The position numbers were made by a program, and so were the translations under genes. A stretch of DNA of 64,000 nt from Pseudomonas frederiksbergensis (GTDB lineage: Bacteria; Pseudomonadota; Gammaproteobacteria; Pseudomonadales; Pseudomonadaceae). Position 1 is the first letter of the stretch. Each line of letters opens with the position of its first letter. This document shows positions 37,050 through 47,978 of this stretch, piece after piece. The notes beneath the pieces are model-generated. The model was not told the DNA's origin, did not search any database, and worked only from the letters and a program-made list of their open reading frames with translations. The DNA lies in contig NZ_CP018319.1 of NCBI RefSeq assembly GCF_001952935.1, positions 5,042,001 through 5,106,000 of the forward strand. The letters are read 5' to 3'.

Positions 37050-37823
37050 TTATTGCGCCAACCACCCACCATCAATATTCCACGCCGCGCCACGCACCTG
37101 GCTACCGGCCTCGCTGCACAAGAACAGCACCAGTTCGCCCAATTGTGGCGGCGTTACAAACTCCAGGGAAGGCTGCTTCTCGGCCAGCAAATCATGCTGC
37201 GCCTGTTGCGGGTCGATGCCTTTGGCGATGCGGTCATCAATCTGTTTTTGCACCAGTGGCGTCAGCACCCAACCCGGGCAGATGGCGTTGCAGGTGACAT
37301 TGGTGGTGGCCGTTTCCAGCCCGACCACTTTGGTCAAACCGATCACCCCATGCTTGGCTGCCACGTAGGCTGCCTTGCCCACCGACCCGACCTGGCCGTG
37401 CACCGAAGCGATATTGATGATCCGTCCCCAGCCCTTGGCGCGCATGCCTGGCAGGCTCAAACGGGAGCTGTGGAATACCGACGACAGGTTGATCGCAATG
37501 ATCGAATCCCAGCGCTCCACCGGGAAGTCTTCCACCGGCGCCACATGCTGGATGCCGGCATTGTTGACCAGGATGTCCACGCCGCCGAACTCACGCTCGG
37601 CGTAGGCGATCATGTCGGCGATCTGCTCAGGGTTGCTCACGTCGGCCGGGTGATGACCGACCTTGCCGCCGAATTGTTCAACCTCGGCAATCACCTTGGA
37701 TGCATCACCGAAACCGTTGAGGATCAGATTGGCGCCAGCCTTGGCCAGGCTGAGGGCTATCCCTAAGCCGATGCCGCTGGTGGACCCGGTAACCAGTGCA
37801 GTCTTGCCCGAAAGAGTTGTCAT
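37050..37823 (-). CDS. bdhA: 3-hydroxybutyrate dehydrogenase
   Basis: Short-chain dehydrogenase of 257 aa, NAD+-dependent, converting D-3-hydroxybutyrate to acetoacetate. The cofactor motif TGSTSGIGLGIALSLAKAG is near the N-terminus, NNAGIQHVAPVEDFP follows, the catalytic Ser is in INIASVHGQVGS, and the Tyr/Lys pair is in YVAAKHGVIGL. The C-terminal CPGWVLTPLVQKQID is typical of this enzyme rather than of FabG. It starts seven bases after the GntP permease stop. Confidence 0.94.
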   Translation of the reverse strand: MTTLSGKTALVTGSTSGIGLGIALSLAKAGANLILNGFGDASKVIAEVEQFGGKVGHHPADVSNPEQIADMIAYAEREFGGVDILVNNAGIQHVAPVEDFPVERWDSIIAINLSSVFHSSRLSLPGMRAKGWGRIINIASVHGQVGSVGKAAYVAAKHGVIGLTKVVGLETATTNVTCNAICPGWVLTPLVQKQIDDRIAKGIDPQQAQHDLLAEKQPSLEFVTPPQLGELVLFLCSEAGSQVRGAAWNIDGGWLAQ

Positions 37824-37830
37824 GAATACC

Positions 37831-39222
37831 TCACACAATGCCAGTGGCGTAGAAAACACCGATCACCACAAAAACCGCCAGGGTCTTGATCAGCGTAATA
37901 CAGAAAATGTCTTTGTAGGCTTCGCGATGGGTCAGGCCGGTGACCGCCAGCAAGGTAATCACCGCGCCGTTATGCGGCAGGGTGTCCATGCCGCCACTGG
38001 CCATCGCAGCCACCCGGTGCAGCACTTCCAGGGGGATGTTGGCGGCGTGGGCCGCTGCGATGAAGTCATTGGCCATGGCTGCGAGCGCAATGCTCATACC
38101 GCCCGACGCAGAACCGGTGATGCCGGCCAGCAGGGTCACGGTGATCGCTTCGTTGACCAGCGGATTGGGAATACTCTTGAGCCAGTCGGCCAGTACCAGG
38201 AAGCCTGGCAACGAGGCGATCACTGCGCCGAATCCATATTCCGACGCGGTGTTCATCGCCGCCAGCAACGAACCGCTGACCGCACTTCGACTGCCTTCGG
38301 CCAACTTGCCGCGAATCGCCTGGAAGCCGAACACCAGCACCATAAGGATGCCGACCAGCAAGGCTGCCTGAACGGCCCAGATCGCCGTCAGTTTGGCGAT
38401 TTCAGTGGTCACCGGCGCGGCCATGCCCGGCAGCGCGAGGCTGTGGGTCTTGCCGTACCACTGTGGAATCCACTGGGTAAACAGCAGGTTCATGATGCCC
38501 ACCGCCAGCAGCGGCGACACTGCAATCCATGGGTTTGGCAGTTTGATGTCGGCAGCGGTTTCCGGCTCGTTGCGCAGTTCGGTGCCATAACCTTCACCGG
38601 TGCGCTGGGCCTTGTTGCGCTGGCGTTGCAGAAACAGCATGCCGGCGCAGACCACAAAAATCGAGCCGATCAGGCCCAGCCAGGGCGCGGCCCAGGCGGT
38701 GGTGTTGAAGAAAGTGCTGGGGATGATGTTCTGGATCTGCGGGGTGCCGGGCAGGGCGTCCATGGTGAAAGAGAACGCGCCGAGGGCGATGGTCGCCGGG
38801 ATCAGGCGCTTGGGAATATTGCTCTGGCGGAACATTTCGGCAGCAAACGGGTAGACCGCGAACACCACCACGAACAGCGACACGCCGCCGTAAGTCAGCA
38901 GGGCGCAGACCAGCACGATCACCAGCATCGCCTGACGGGTGCCGAGCAGGCGAATCGCCGCAGCGACGATGGAGCGGGAGAAGCCCGACAACTCGATCAG
39001 CTTGCCGAACACTGCACCGAGCAGGAACACCGGGAAATACAGTTTGATGAAACCGACCATTTTCTCCATGAACACCCCGGTGAAGGCGGGGGCGACGGCG
39101 GAAGGGTCGGTGAGCAGCACGGCGCCGAGGGCGGCAATCGGGGCAAAGAGGATAACGCTGTAGCCACGGTAGGCCGCGAGCATTAGCAGCGTGAGGGCTG
39201 CCAAGGCAATGATCACACTCAT
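37831..39222 (-). CDS. GntP-family permease, probable 3-hydroxybutyrate importer
   Basis: A 463 aa inner-membrane carrier with about 12-14 helices. The start MSVIIALAALTLLMLAAYRG and the motif DALPGTPQIQNIIP are typical of this branch of GntP. Being first in the operon with bdhA, right behind a sigma-54 promoter and its activator gene, it most likely brings in 3-hydroxybutyrate. The family also carries gluconate, so the substrate is inferred from context. Confidence 0.88.
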   Translation of the reverse strand: MSVIIALAALTLLMLAAYRGYSVILFAPIAALGAVLLTDPSAVAPAFTGVFMEKMVGFIKLYFPVFLLGAVFGKLIELSGFSRSIVAAAIRLLGTRQAMLVIVLVCALLTYGGVSLFVVVFAVYPFAAEMFRQSNIPKRLIPATIALGAFSFTMDALPGTPQIQNIIPSTFFNTTAWAAPWLGLIGSIFVVCAGMLFLQRQRNKAQRTGEGYGTELRNEPETAADIKLPNPWIAVSPLLAVGIMNLLFTQWIPQWYGKTHSLALPGMAAPVTTEIAKLTAIWAVQAALLVGILMVLVFGFQAIRGKLAEGSRSAVSGSLLAAMNTASEYGFGAVIASLPGFLVLADWLKSIPNPLVNEAITVTLLAGITGSASGGMSIALAAMANDFIAAAHAANIPLEVLHRVAAMASGGMDTLPHNGAVITLLAVTGLTHREAYKDIFCITLIKTLAVFVVIGVFYATGIV

Positions 39223-39279
39223 GGTGTGTCTCCTGGATTGTTATTTTTGTAGGGTGGAACTGTTGTGGGAGAGGGCTTT

Positions 39280-39295
39280 AGCGAGTTTCGTGCCA
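39280..39295 (-). promoter_or_regulatory. Sigma-54 promoter of the 3-hydroxybutyrate operon
   Basis: On the minus strand TGGCACGAAACTCGCT has GG and GC ten bases apart and matches TGGCACG-N4-TTGCT at all but one consensus base. It lies about 58 bases before the permease start, and the sigma-54 activator gene is directly upstream. Confidence 0.85.
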
Positions 39296-39357
39296 TGCAT
39301 GCAACACATTGAAATATAAAGATATTTTTTGAGCGGGGTATCGATTCTGGATTGCCT

Positions 39358-39373
39358 GTCTCTATTTTGAGAC
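39358..39373. promoter_or_regulatory. Candidate upstream activator site
   Basis: GTCTCTATTTTGAGAC (five-base arms GTCTC/GAGAC) is about 65 bases upstream of the -24 element. A related inverted repeat, TCTCTTTATAGAGA, lies at about 39524-39537 over the end of the activator gene. Both could bind the adjacent activator as an enhancer. Confidence 0.5.
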
Positions 39374-39392
39374 TTTTTCTGACTGGGCAGGC

Positions 39393-39478
39393 CCTTTCGC
39401 GAGCAAGCCCGCTCCCACATTTCTATCGAGTCGTTCAAAAGAATGCAGTCAAATGTGGGAGCGGGCTTGCTCGCGAAG
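39393..39478. repeat. REP doublet between the activator gene and the permease operon
   Basis: Inverted arms CTTTCGCGAGCAAGCCCGC and GCGGGCTTGCTCGCGAAG. It lies between the two candidate activator sites, within the 306-base gap, and may bend or insulate the region. Confidence 0.82.
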
Positions 39479-39528
39479 AGCGCGCAGCGCTCCCGAGGCC
39501 ATATCTACCAATAGAGATCTATGTCTCT

Positions 39529-40953
39529 TTATAGAGATTCCGCAATCCCCAACGCCACCATCTTCTTGTACAACGTCGACCGCCCCAACCCCAACCGCGC
39601 CGCCGCTTCAACCACCTTCCCGCCGCATTGCGCGAGGGCCGTTTCAATCAACTGCCGATCAAACCGCTCCCGAGCCGCACTGAACGTCTCCTGCGCAACC
39701 GGCTCAATCGTGACAGGCGCCACGCGCGCGACCGGTGTGAACGTACCAATCGCCGCGCGGATATCCGCGGCATTCAGCATCAAGTCATCACTGAGCAATG
39801 CAGCGCGTTCGAGTACGTTACGCAGCTCGCGAATGTTCCCCGGCCAGGCGTGCTGACCCAATAGTTCCAGAGCTTCGCGGTTCAATTCGTGCTGACTGCG
39901 CAGCTCCTCCAGAATCGCTTCACTGAGGGCCGGCAGGTCATCGAGTCGATCACGCAGCGGCGGGACCTGGATTGGCAGCACGTTGAGGCGGTAATACAGA
40001 TCGGCGCGAAACTCGCCGCGTTTGATCGCCGCTTCCAGATCCGTGGAAGTCGCGGCAATCACTCGCACATCACTCTGGATCACTTCGTTGGAACCCACCG
40101 GCTCGAATTCTTTCTCCTGCAACACCCGCAGCAGTTTGCTTTGCAGGGGCAGCGGCATGTCGCCGATTTCATCGAGAAACAAGGTGCCGCCCTGGGCGAT
40201 CTGTAACTTGCCGGCACGGCCTTTGCGATCGGCACCGGTAAACGCGCCGGGCGCGGTGCCGAAGAATTCCGCTTCCAGCAACGATTCGGGAATCGCCGCG
40301 CTGTTGATGCTGACAAAGGCTTTGTGCGCACGCGGCGAAGCCCCATGGATCGCCTGAGCCAGCAGCTCTTTACCGGTGCCGGTTTCACCCAGCAGCAACA
40401 CTGGGGATTCCGCGCTGGCGCTGCGTCGGGCACGGCGCTTGACTTCGAGGCTGGCGGCGCTGGTGCCGATAAAGTGCGCGAAGTTGTACTTGGTTTGCCG
40501 CGCCCGCAGCAGCGAGCGGGTGGAGGCCAGTTCTTCCTGCATGCTCATGTAGCGCTTGAGCATCGGCGAGAGGCTGCGCAATTCATCGAACAGCGCAAAC
40601 CCGATGGCGCCGATCACCACACCGGCGTCGTCATGAATCGGCAGGCGCATCACCACCAGCGGTTCTTTGGGGGTGTCCTGCATATCGAGCAGGATCGGCC
40701 GACCGGTGCGCACCACCTCGCGCAACAGACTGCCGGGGATCACGCTTTCGCAGGCCTTGCCGATCGCCACTTCCGCCGATTCCAGGCCGAAGCGCCGGGC
40801 ATAGCGCTCGTTCATCCAGACAATGTTCGCATCGCGGTCGACAATCACCGTGCCTTCACTGGACTGCTCGATGATCTCGAACAACGAACGGATGGCCAGA
40901 AGGCGAACGCGCTGGTAGTCCTTGAGGCTTTCGGTGGTGTTCATGGGCGTCAT
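39529..40953 (-). CDS. hbcR: Sigma-54-dependent activator of 3-hydroxybutyrate use (HbcR-like)
   Basis: A 474 aa enhancer-binding protein. A PAS domain (about 20-130: SEGTVIVDRDANIVWMNERY) is followed by an AAA+ domain with Walker A LLGETGTGKELLAQAIH, the sigma-54 loop GAFTGADRKG and Walker B GTLFLDEIGDMPLPLQ. The C-terminus has a Fis-type helix-turn-helix (GKVVEAAARLGLGRSTLYKK). The symbol is taken from the P. aeruginosa gene in the same setting. ATG 40953 and ATG 40944 are both possible; neither has a strong ribosome site. Confidence 0.88.
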   Translation of the reverse strand: MTPMNTTESLKDYQRVRLLAIRSLFEIIEQSSEGTVIVDRDANIVWMNERYARRFGLESAEVAIGKACESVIPGSLLREVVRTGRPILLDMQDTPKEPLVVMRLPIHDDAGVVIGAIGFALFDELRSLSPMLKRYMSMQEELASTRSLLRARQTKYNFAHFIGTSAASLEVKRRARRSASAESPVLLLGETGTGKELLAQAIHGASPRAHKAFVSINSAAIPESLLEAEFFGTAPGAFTGADRKGRAGKLQIAQGGTLFLDEIGDMPLPLQSKLLRVLQEKEFEPVGSNEVIQSDVRVIAATSTDLEAAIKRGEFRADLYYRLNVLPIQVPPLRDRLDDLPALSEAILEELRSQHELNREALELLGQHAWPGNIRELRNVLERAALLSDDLMLNAADIRAAIGTFTPVARVAPVTIEPVAQETFSAARERFDRQLIETALAQCGGKVVEAAARLGLGRSTLYKKMVALGIAESL

Positions 40954-41030
40954 GTCCAAAATGTGTAGTGTTTGTGCGGGCCTAATCGCGAGCAGGTCGG
41001 ATCGCGATGGCCGCGCCGCGGTTTCAAGTC

Positions 41031-42619
<1,589 letters not shown>

Positions 42620-42623
<4 letters not shown>

Positions 42624-43642
42624 GATCGTGGATCGAAAGCGTCACGTAACGCCTCCCCGATAAACACCAGTAAAGAAAGAATCAGCGCCAGGGTAAAAAA
42701 CGCCGTCAATCCCAGCCACGGCGCTTGCAGGTTCTGTTTGCCCTGACCGATCAACTCGCCCAGCGATGCACTGCCGGCAGGCATGCCGAAACCGAGGAAG
42801 TCCAGCGCTGTGAGGGTCGAGATCGCCCCGGTCAGAATGAACGGCAGGTAACTCAGGGTCGCGTTCATTGCGTTGGGCAGGATGTGCCGGATGATGACTT
42901 TGCGGTCGGTCAGGCCCAACGCCCGGGCGGCTTTGACGTATTCCAGATTGCGTCCGCGGAGAAACTCGGCGCGCACCACATCCACCAGGGCCAGCCAGGA
43001 AAACAGCGCCATGATCCCCAGCAGCCACCAGAAATTGGGCTCGACAAAACCCGACAGGATGATCAGCAGGTACAGCACCGGCAGTCCCGACCACACCTCC
43101 AGCAACCGTTGACCGATCAGGTCGACCCAGCCGCCGTAATAGCCTTGCAGGGCGCCGGCAGCGATGCCGATGAGTGCGCTGACAAAGGTCAACATCAAGG
43201 CAAACAGGATTGACACCCGCGCACCGAAAATCACTCGGGCCAACACGTCCCGCGCCTGGTCGTCGGTGCCCAGCCAGTTGACCTTCGTCGGAGGGCTGGG
43301 CGCGGGTTGATTGAGGTCATAGTTCGGCGTGTCGTCGCTGAAAGGGATTGGCGGGAACAGCATCCAGCCACCGCCCTGGTGAATCAGCTTCTGTACATAG
43401 TCACTGCGGTAGTCGGCCTGGAAGGGCAGCTGTCCGCCAAACTCCTGCTCGGTATGACGCTTCAGAACCGGGAAGTAGAGTGAGCCCTGGTAGCTGACGA
43501 TCAGCGGTTTGTCGTTGGCGATCAGCTCGCCACCGAGGGTCAACAGGAACAGGCCGATAAACAGCCACAGCGACCACCAGCCGCGCCGGTTTTTCTTGAA
43601 GCGTTCGAAACGACGACGTCCTAACGGCGAGAGCTTGAACAT
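42620..43642 (-). CDS. yejE: Peptide ABC transporter permease (YejE-like)
   Basis: A 340 aa DppC/OppC-type permease. The start MFKLSPLGRRRFERFKKNRR is basic and cytoplasmic. The long periplasmic loop after helix 1 (about residues 40-135) includes NWLGTDDQARDVLARVIFGA, a family signature, and the ATPase coupling loop reads EYVKAARALGLTDRKVI. The ATG shares one base with the yejB stop, so the genes are translated together. Confidence 0.92.
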
Positions 43643-44703
43643 CAGGCGTTCCTCGCGGCGAAGTCGATACGCGGGTCGACGAGGGTGTAGCACAGGTCGC
43701 CGACCAGTTTTATCAAGAGACCGAACAGCGTGAAGATGAACAGCGAACCGAATACCACCGGATAGTCCCGGGAAACCGCGGCTTCGTAACTCATGCGGCC
43801 CAGGCCGTCGAGGGAGAAAATCACTTCGATCAGCAGGGAACCGGCGAAAAACACGCTGATGAACGCCTGGGGAATACCCGAGACCACCAGCAGCATGGCG
43901 TTGCGAAACACGTGACCGTAAAGCACTTGGCGTTCACTCAGACCTTTGGCCCGGGCGGTGACCACGTACTGGCGCGTGATTTCATTGAGAAAGGAGTTCT
44001 TGGTCAAAATGGTCAGCGTGGCGAACCCGCCGACCACCAGCGCTGTCACCGGCAATACCAGGTGCCAGAAGTAATCGGCGATTTTGCCCACGGTCGACAG
44101 CGATTCGAAGTTGTCCGAGACCAGCCCGCGCACCGGGAACCAGTTCAGCGAAGTGCCGCCGGCGAAGACCACGATCAGGAACATGGCGAACAGGAACGCC
44201 GGCATGGCGTAGCCGATGACGATCGCGGTGCTGCTCCAGATATCGAAGTGGCTGCCGTGGTGCACGGCCTTGCGGATACCCAGAGGGATCGACACCAGGT
44301 AGGTGATCAGCGTTGCCCAGAGCCCGAGGGAAATGGTCACCGGCATTTTTTCCAGGATCAGGTCGGTGACGGTCACCCCACGGAAAAAGCTCTTGCCGAA
44401 GTCCAGGCGCGCGTAACTGGTGAGCATCAGCCACAGGCGCTCGTGCGCGGGCTTGTCGAAGCCGTATTGCTTTTCGATGTCCTTGATCAGTTGCGGGTCG
44501 AGGCCGCGACTGGATCGGGAGGTGCCGGACATGCGTTCGCCGGAACCGCCGCCGACACCCGCGCCGCCGATGCCTTGCAACTGCGCGATGGCCTGTTCCA
44601 CCGGGCCGCCCGGCGCGGCCTGGACGATGATGAAGTTGACCAGAAGAATGATCACCAGCGTCGGAATGATCAGCAGCAGACGCCGCAGTATGTAAGCCCA
44701 CAT
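43642..44703 (-). CDS. yejB: Peptide ABC transporter permease (YejB-like)
   Basis: A 353 aa DppB-type permease: MWAYILRRLLLIIPTLVIIL is helix 1. A Gly-rich hydrophilic loop (GIGGAGVGGGSGERMSGTS) follows, as in other YejB proteins. RLDFGKSFFRGVTVTDLILE and the coupling loop YVVTARAKGLSERQV follow in order. Its start overlaps the yejA stop (TGATG). Confidence 0.92.
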   Translation of the reverse strand: MWAYILRRLLLIIPTLVIILLVNFIIVQAAPGGPVEQAIAQLQGIGGAGVGGGSGERMSGTSRSSRGLDPQLIKDIEKQYGFDKPAHERLWLMLTSYARLDFGKSFFRGVTVTDLILEKMPVTISLGLWATLITYLVSIPLGIRKAVHHGSHFDIWSSTAIVIGYAMPAFLFAMFLIVVFAGGTSLNWFPVRGLVSDNFESLSTVGKIADYFWHLVLPVTALVVGGFATLTILTKNSFLNEITRQYVVTARAKGLSERQVLYGHVFRNAMLLVVSGIPQAFISVFFAGSLLIEVIFSLDGLGRMSYEAAVSRDYPVVFGSLFIFTLFGLLIKLVGDLCYTLVDPRIDFAARNA

Positions 44704-46571
44704 CAGTGCGGCCCTCCGGGTCTGCCGCGGCTGATTTGCTCAGCGGTCATCTGTTGATTGGTCAGCGGCGTGGTGCTGATTTCCCACCAGCTCTCGATGG
44801 CTTCGTCATTGCTGGCTTGCTCGTTGGGCCTACCGAAACGATTCCACCACACGGTAGAACTGCCCGGCGGGTAATAGTTGGGAATCCAGTAGTAGTTCCA
44901 TTGCAGCACCCGGTCCAGCGCGTGGGCGTAGCGCAGCATTTCGGGTTGGGTGGTGGCGCGAATCAGTCCGGCGATCAATGTGTCGACCGCCGGGTTTTTC
45001 AACACCATGTAGTTATTGGCGCCAGGGTCGTTGGCCGAGACCGAGCCGAAGTAATTGAGCAGTTCACCCCCGGGCGACGTCGTGACCGGGTAGCCGGTGA
45101 CAATCATGTCGTAGTCGCGGCTCATCAGGCGATTCACGTACTGGGAGGAGTCGATGCGGCGAATGTTCATGTCGATGCCGATCTGTTTCAGGGTGCGTTT
45201 ATACGGCAACAGCAATCGGTCCATGCCGTTCTGGCTGACCAGGAAAGTGAAACTCAAAGACTGGCCTTCGGCGTTGACCAGTCGATCGCCATCGGGTTTC
45301 CAGCCGGCCTGTCCGAGCAAATCGAGTGCCTGCAATTGTTTGTCGCGTATCACGCCACTGCCATCGGTTTTCGGAGCCTGGAAAACCTGGCTGAACACCT
45401 CGTCGGGGACCTGCCCGCGCAGCGGTTCGAGAATCGCCAGTTCGCCGGCGTCCGGCAGGTGTCGGGCGGCGAGGTCGGTGTTGGAAAAGTAACTCTGCTG
45501 GCGGATGTACAGGTCGCGCATCATCTGCCGGTTGCTCCACTCGAAATCCCAGAGCATGGCCAGCGCCTGACGCACTCGACGGTCCTGGAACAGCGGGTTT
45601 TGCAAGTTGAACACAAAGCCCTGAGCCGGTTGCGGGGCTTGGGTTGCCAGGTGCGCCTTTTGCAGACGCCCGTCACTGAGGGCCGGGCCTTCGTAGCCGA
45701 TGGAGTAAGCGGTGGCGGAGAATTCCCGGTTGTAGTCGTAGGCACCGCCGCGCAGCACCTGGCGGGCGACGTCGGTATCGCCGAAGTACTCGATACTGAA
45801 ATGATCGAAATTGTAGAGGCCGCGGCTGACCGGTAGATCCTTGCCCCACCAATCGGCATTGCGCTTGAAGGTGATGCTGCGACCGGAGTCGACCTTGCCT
45901 ACCCTGTAGGGGCCGCTGCCCAACGGTGGCTCGTAACCGCCGCCATTGGCGAAGTCACGAGTCTTCCACCAATGCTCGGGAAACACCGGCAAGGTCGCGA
46001 TATCAAGGGGGAGGGTACGGTTTTCATTGCTTTTAAAGTCGAACCGAACCGTTAGCGGTGATTCCACTTCGACGCCTTTGACGTCGGCAAATTGGGTGCG
46101 ATAACGCAGGCTGCCCTGGGTCATCAACAGGTCAAAGGTGTAGCGCACATCTTCGGCCGTGATCGGTTTGCCGTCGGCGAAACGGGCCTTGGGATTGAGG
46201 TAGAAGCGCAGGGACAAACCGTCATCCGAGCGCTCCATCTTCTGAGCCACCAGGCCGTACACGGTGTAAGGCTCGTCCAGCGAACGCTGGGCAAGGGGCG
46301 AGTAAAGCAGGCCGTCGACCTGTGTGACGCCAATGCCTTTATCGATGTAGGGCAACATATGATCGAAGTGACCGATTTCGACGGCCGAGCGGCGCATTGT
46401 GCCGCCCTTGGGGGCTTGCGGGTTTGTGTAGGCAAAATGACTAAAGCCGGCAGGATACTTTGCCGGTTCACCGTACACGGTCAACGCATGTTGCGGTGCT
46501 GCGGTCACGCCGGTGACGCTCAACAACAGAGCCACGGCCGTGAACAATAAAGTAGGGAACGCCAGTCGCAT
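44703..46571 (-). CDS. yejA: Periplasmic peptide-binding protein (YejA-like)
   Basis: A 622 aa class C binding protein with a signal peptide at about 1-24 (LAFPTLLFTAVALLLSVTG, cleavage near VTAAPQ). The mature chain holds FAYTNPQAPKGGTMRRSAVE and LGSGPYRVGKVDSGRSITF, typical of the YejA branch. I took the ATG at 46571, in front of the signal peptide; longer in-frame starts give no secretion signal. It heads the yejABEF operon. P. aeruginosa has two such binding proteins at the equivalent locus, but only one is visible here. Confidence 0.92.
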   Translation of the reverse strand: MRLAFPTLLFTAVALLLSVTGVTAAPQHALTVYGEPAKYPAGFSHFAYTNPQAPKGGTMRRSAVEIGHFDHMLPYIDKGIGVTQVDGLLYSPLAQRSLDEPYTVYGLVAQKMERSDDGLSLRFYLNPKARFADGKPITAEDVRYTFDLLMTQGSLRYRTQFADVKGVEVESPLTVRFDFKSNENRTLPLDIATLPVFPEHWWKTRDFANGGGYEPPLGSGPYRVGKVDSGRSITFKRNADWWGKDLPVSRGLYNFDHFSIEYFGDTDVARQVLRGGAYDYNREFSATAYSIGYEGPALSDGRLQKAHLATQAPQPAQGFVFNLQNPLFQDRRVRQALAMLWDFEWSNRQMMRDLYIRQQSYFSNTDLAARHLPDAGELAILEPLRGQVPDEVFSQVFQAPKTDGSGVIRDKQLQALDLLGQAGWKPDGDRLVNAEGQSLSFTFLVSQNGMDRLLLPYKRTLKQIGIDMNIRRIDSSQYVNRLMSRDYDMIVTGYPVTTSPGGELLNYFGSVSANDPGANNYMVLKNPAVDTLIAGLIRATTQPEMLRYAHALDRVLQWNYYWIPNYYPPGSSTVWWNRFGRPNEQASNDEAIESWWEISTTPLTNQQMTAEQISRGRPGGPH

Positions 46572-46655
46572 TGTCAGCCTTAGAGCCGGGTGGTCAGTAA
46601 CCGCAATTTGTACGCTAGCGGCGCGTCCCTCGCCACCCGTATCACGTATCCCAAA

Positions 46656-46687
46656 CACAACGGCCCACCAGAAGGCGGGCCGTTGTG
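46656..46687. terminator. Hairpin after the second parvulin gene
   Basis: Arms CACAACGGCCCACC and GGCGGGCCGTTGTG pair over 14 bases with one G-T type mismatch and a four-base loop. It lies between the parvulin stop (46707) and yejA on the same strand. No strong T run follows. Confidence 0.6.
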
Positions 46688-46706
46688 CAGAAAACTTAAA
46701 GGCTGA

Positions 46707-46988
46707 TCAGTCCTGACGGCTGGTCACTTCCAGCAAGTGATAACCGAACTGGGTCTTGACCGGGCCTTGCACCACGTTGATCGGTGCGCTGAATACCACG
46801 GCGTCGAATTCCTTGACCATCTGGCCTGGACCGAACGAACCCAGATCACCGCCCTGGCGGCTGGATGGGCAAGTGGAGTTGGCTTTGGCGACTTCGGCGA
46901 AATCAGCGCCGCCTTCGATTTGAGCTTTCAATTCGTTGCACTTGGCTTCGCTGGCAACGAGGATGTGACGGGCAGTGGCTTTAGCCAT
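46707..46988 (-). CDS. ppiC: Parvulin-type peptidyl-prolyl isomerase (PpiC)
   Basis: A 93 aa single-domain parvulin: MAKATARHILVASEAKCNEL, then STCPSSRQGGDLGSFGPGQM and TQFGYHLLEVTSRQD. It matches E. coli PpiC in length and motifs better than the 91 aa paralogue at 30726 does. It is cytoplasmic, with a good AAGGAG ribosome site. Confidence 0.94.
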   Translation of the reverse strand: MAKATARHILVASEAKCNELKAQIEGGADFAEVAKANSTCPSSRQGGDLGSFGPGQMVKEFDAVVFSAPINVVQGPVKTQFGYHLLEVTSRQD

Positions 46989-47096
46989 GGTGAAATACTC
47001 CTTTCAATGTTCAGTAAAGTGCGGAGCCTACCGGATTCAGTGGTCTATTTCTTCTCAAAGTTCCGTCCAGATTATGCAGACCGACACGGTGTTCCT

Positions 47097-47978
47097 TTAT
47101 AAGCCGGCATTTCTCAGGCGCTCTGCATGCTGCACATACAGCGCTAGCGGGTCGACGCCTTTGCGTAGCGGACCGGCGGTCTGGCTGAGGCTGTCCAGAT
47201 GATCCAGCGGGTAGTCGGACCGGATGACTTTGCCCAAATGGGAGCTGTAGCGGCCAACCAGGCCATCGTTCTGCTCGGCTTCGGTGGTGAAGTAGTGGGA
47301 AAAGGCGCGGAGGAACCCGTGCAGCGGACTCAGTGCATCAAGTCCTTTGTCGAGGAGGTCGCCTTGCAAGGTGCCGCTCCAGGAGTAATAACGCACACCG
47401 TTGACCAGTTCGCGACCCTTGCCACCCCAGGTTTTCGGCAACCCCTGGGGATATTTGTCGTTGAACGCGCCCACGCCTTCGGTGGTCAGGGCATTCAGCG
47501 CGGCGATGGCGTTCTGCGGCAGGTGACTGTGGCCGCTGAGCAACGATAGAAAGTCTGCAAACAACGTTGCGACTGTCGAGGCGACGTGTTCCGGAAGGCG
47601 CCCGGGCGTCAGCGCCTTGCGCAAGAAGTCGGCCAGTTCCGAGCCGTGATTCGGTCCGCTGACGGAGGTTACCGAAGCAATTATTTGCGGCGCTGCCGCC
47701 GCCGCATAACGTGCAGCGAGTGCGCCCTGGCTGTGGCCGATCAGGTTGACTTTGTTCGCACCGGTTCCCTCCAGTACGCGTTCGATCTGCGCCAGAAGTT
47801 GGTCGCCGCGGACTTCGTTGCTATGGGTAGCCGACAAGTGCGGGATAAACACTCTTGCGCCTGCACTCCGAAGTGCCTGCTTGACGTCATGAAAGAGTTC
47901 GATTTTGCCGATGCGGTCGAAGCCGAACAGCCCGTGGACCAACAGAATCGGATACTGAGTAGTTGCATTCCGTAGCAT
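47097..47978 (-). CDS. Triacylglycerol lipase, P. fragi type
   Basis: A 293 aa family I lipase. YPILLVHGLFGFDRIGK is the oxyanion region, the nucleophile is the Ser of LIGHSQGALAARYAAAAAP, and SSHLGKVIRSDYPLDHLDSL carries the catalytic His. The length and motifs closely match the lipase of P. fragi as I remember it. No signal peptide is visible and no foldase gene lies nearby, unlike P. aeruginosa LipA. It may be exported by another route or act inside the cell. Confidence 0.88.
   Translation of the reverse strand: MLRNATTQYPILLVHGLFGFDRIGKIELFHDVKQALRSAGARVFIPHLSATHSNEVRGDQLLAQIERVLEGTGANKVNLIGHSQGALAARYAAAAAPQIIASVTSVSGPNHGSELADFLRKALTPGRLPEHVASTVATLFADFLSLLSGHSHLPQNAIAALNALTTEGVGAFNDKYPQGLPKTWGGKGRELVNGVRYYSWSGTLQGDLLDKGLDALSPLHGFLRAFSHYFTTEAEQNDGLVGRYSSHLGKVIRSDYPLDHLDSLSQTAGPLRKGVDPLALYVQHAERLRNAGL

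Noticed and set aside
36898..37065. N-terminal extension of acetoacetate-CoA ligase
   Set aside because: The extension is the translation of a palindromic repeat element (for example PTLCVGMQPG); the family start is at 36897.
37663..39186. 507-codon plus-strand ORF opposite the GntP permease
   Set aside because: Shadow of the permease; composition is dominated by His, Gln, Gly and Arg, with no membrane segments or motifs.
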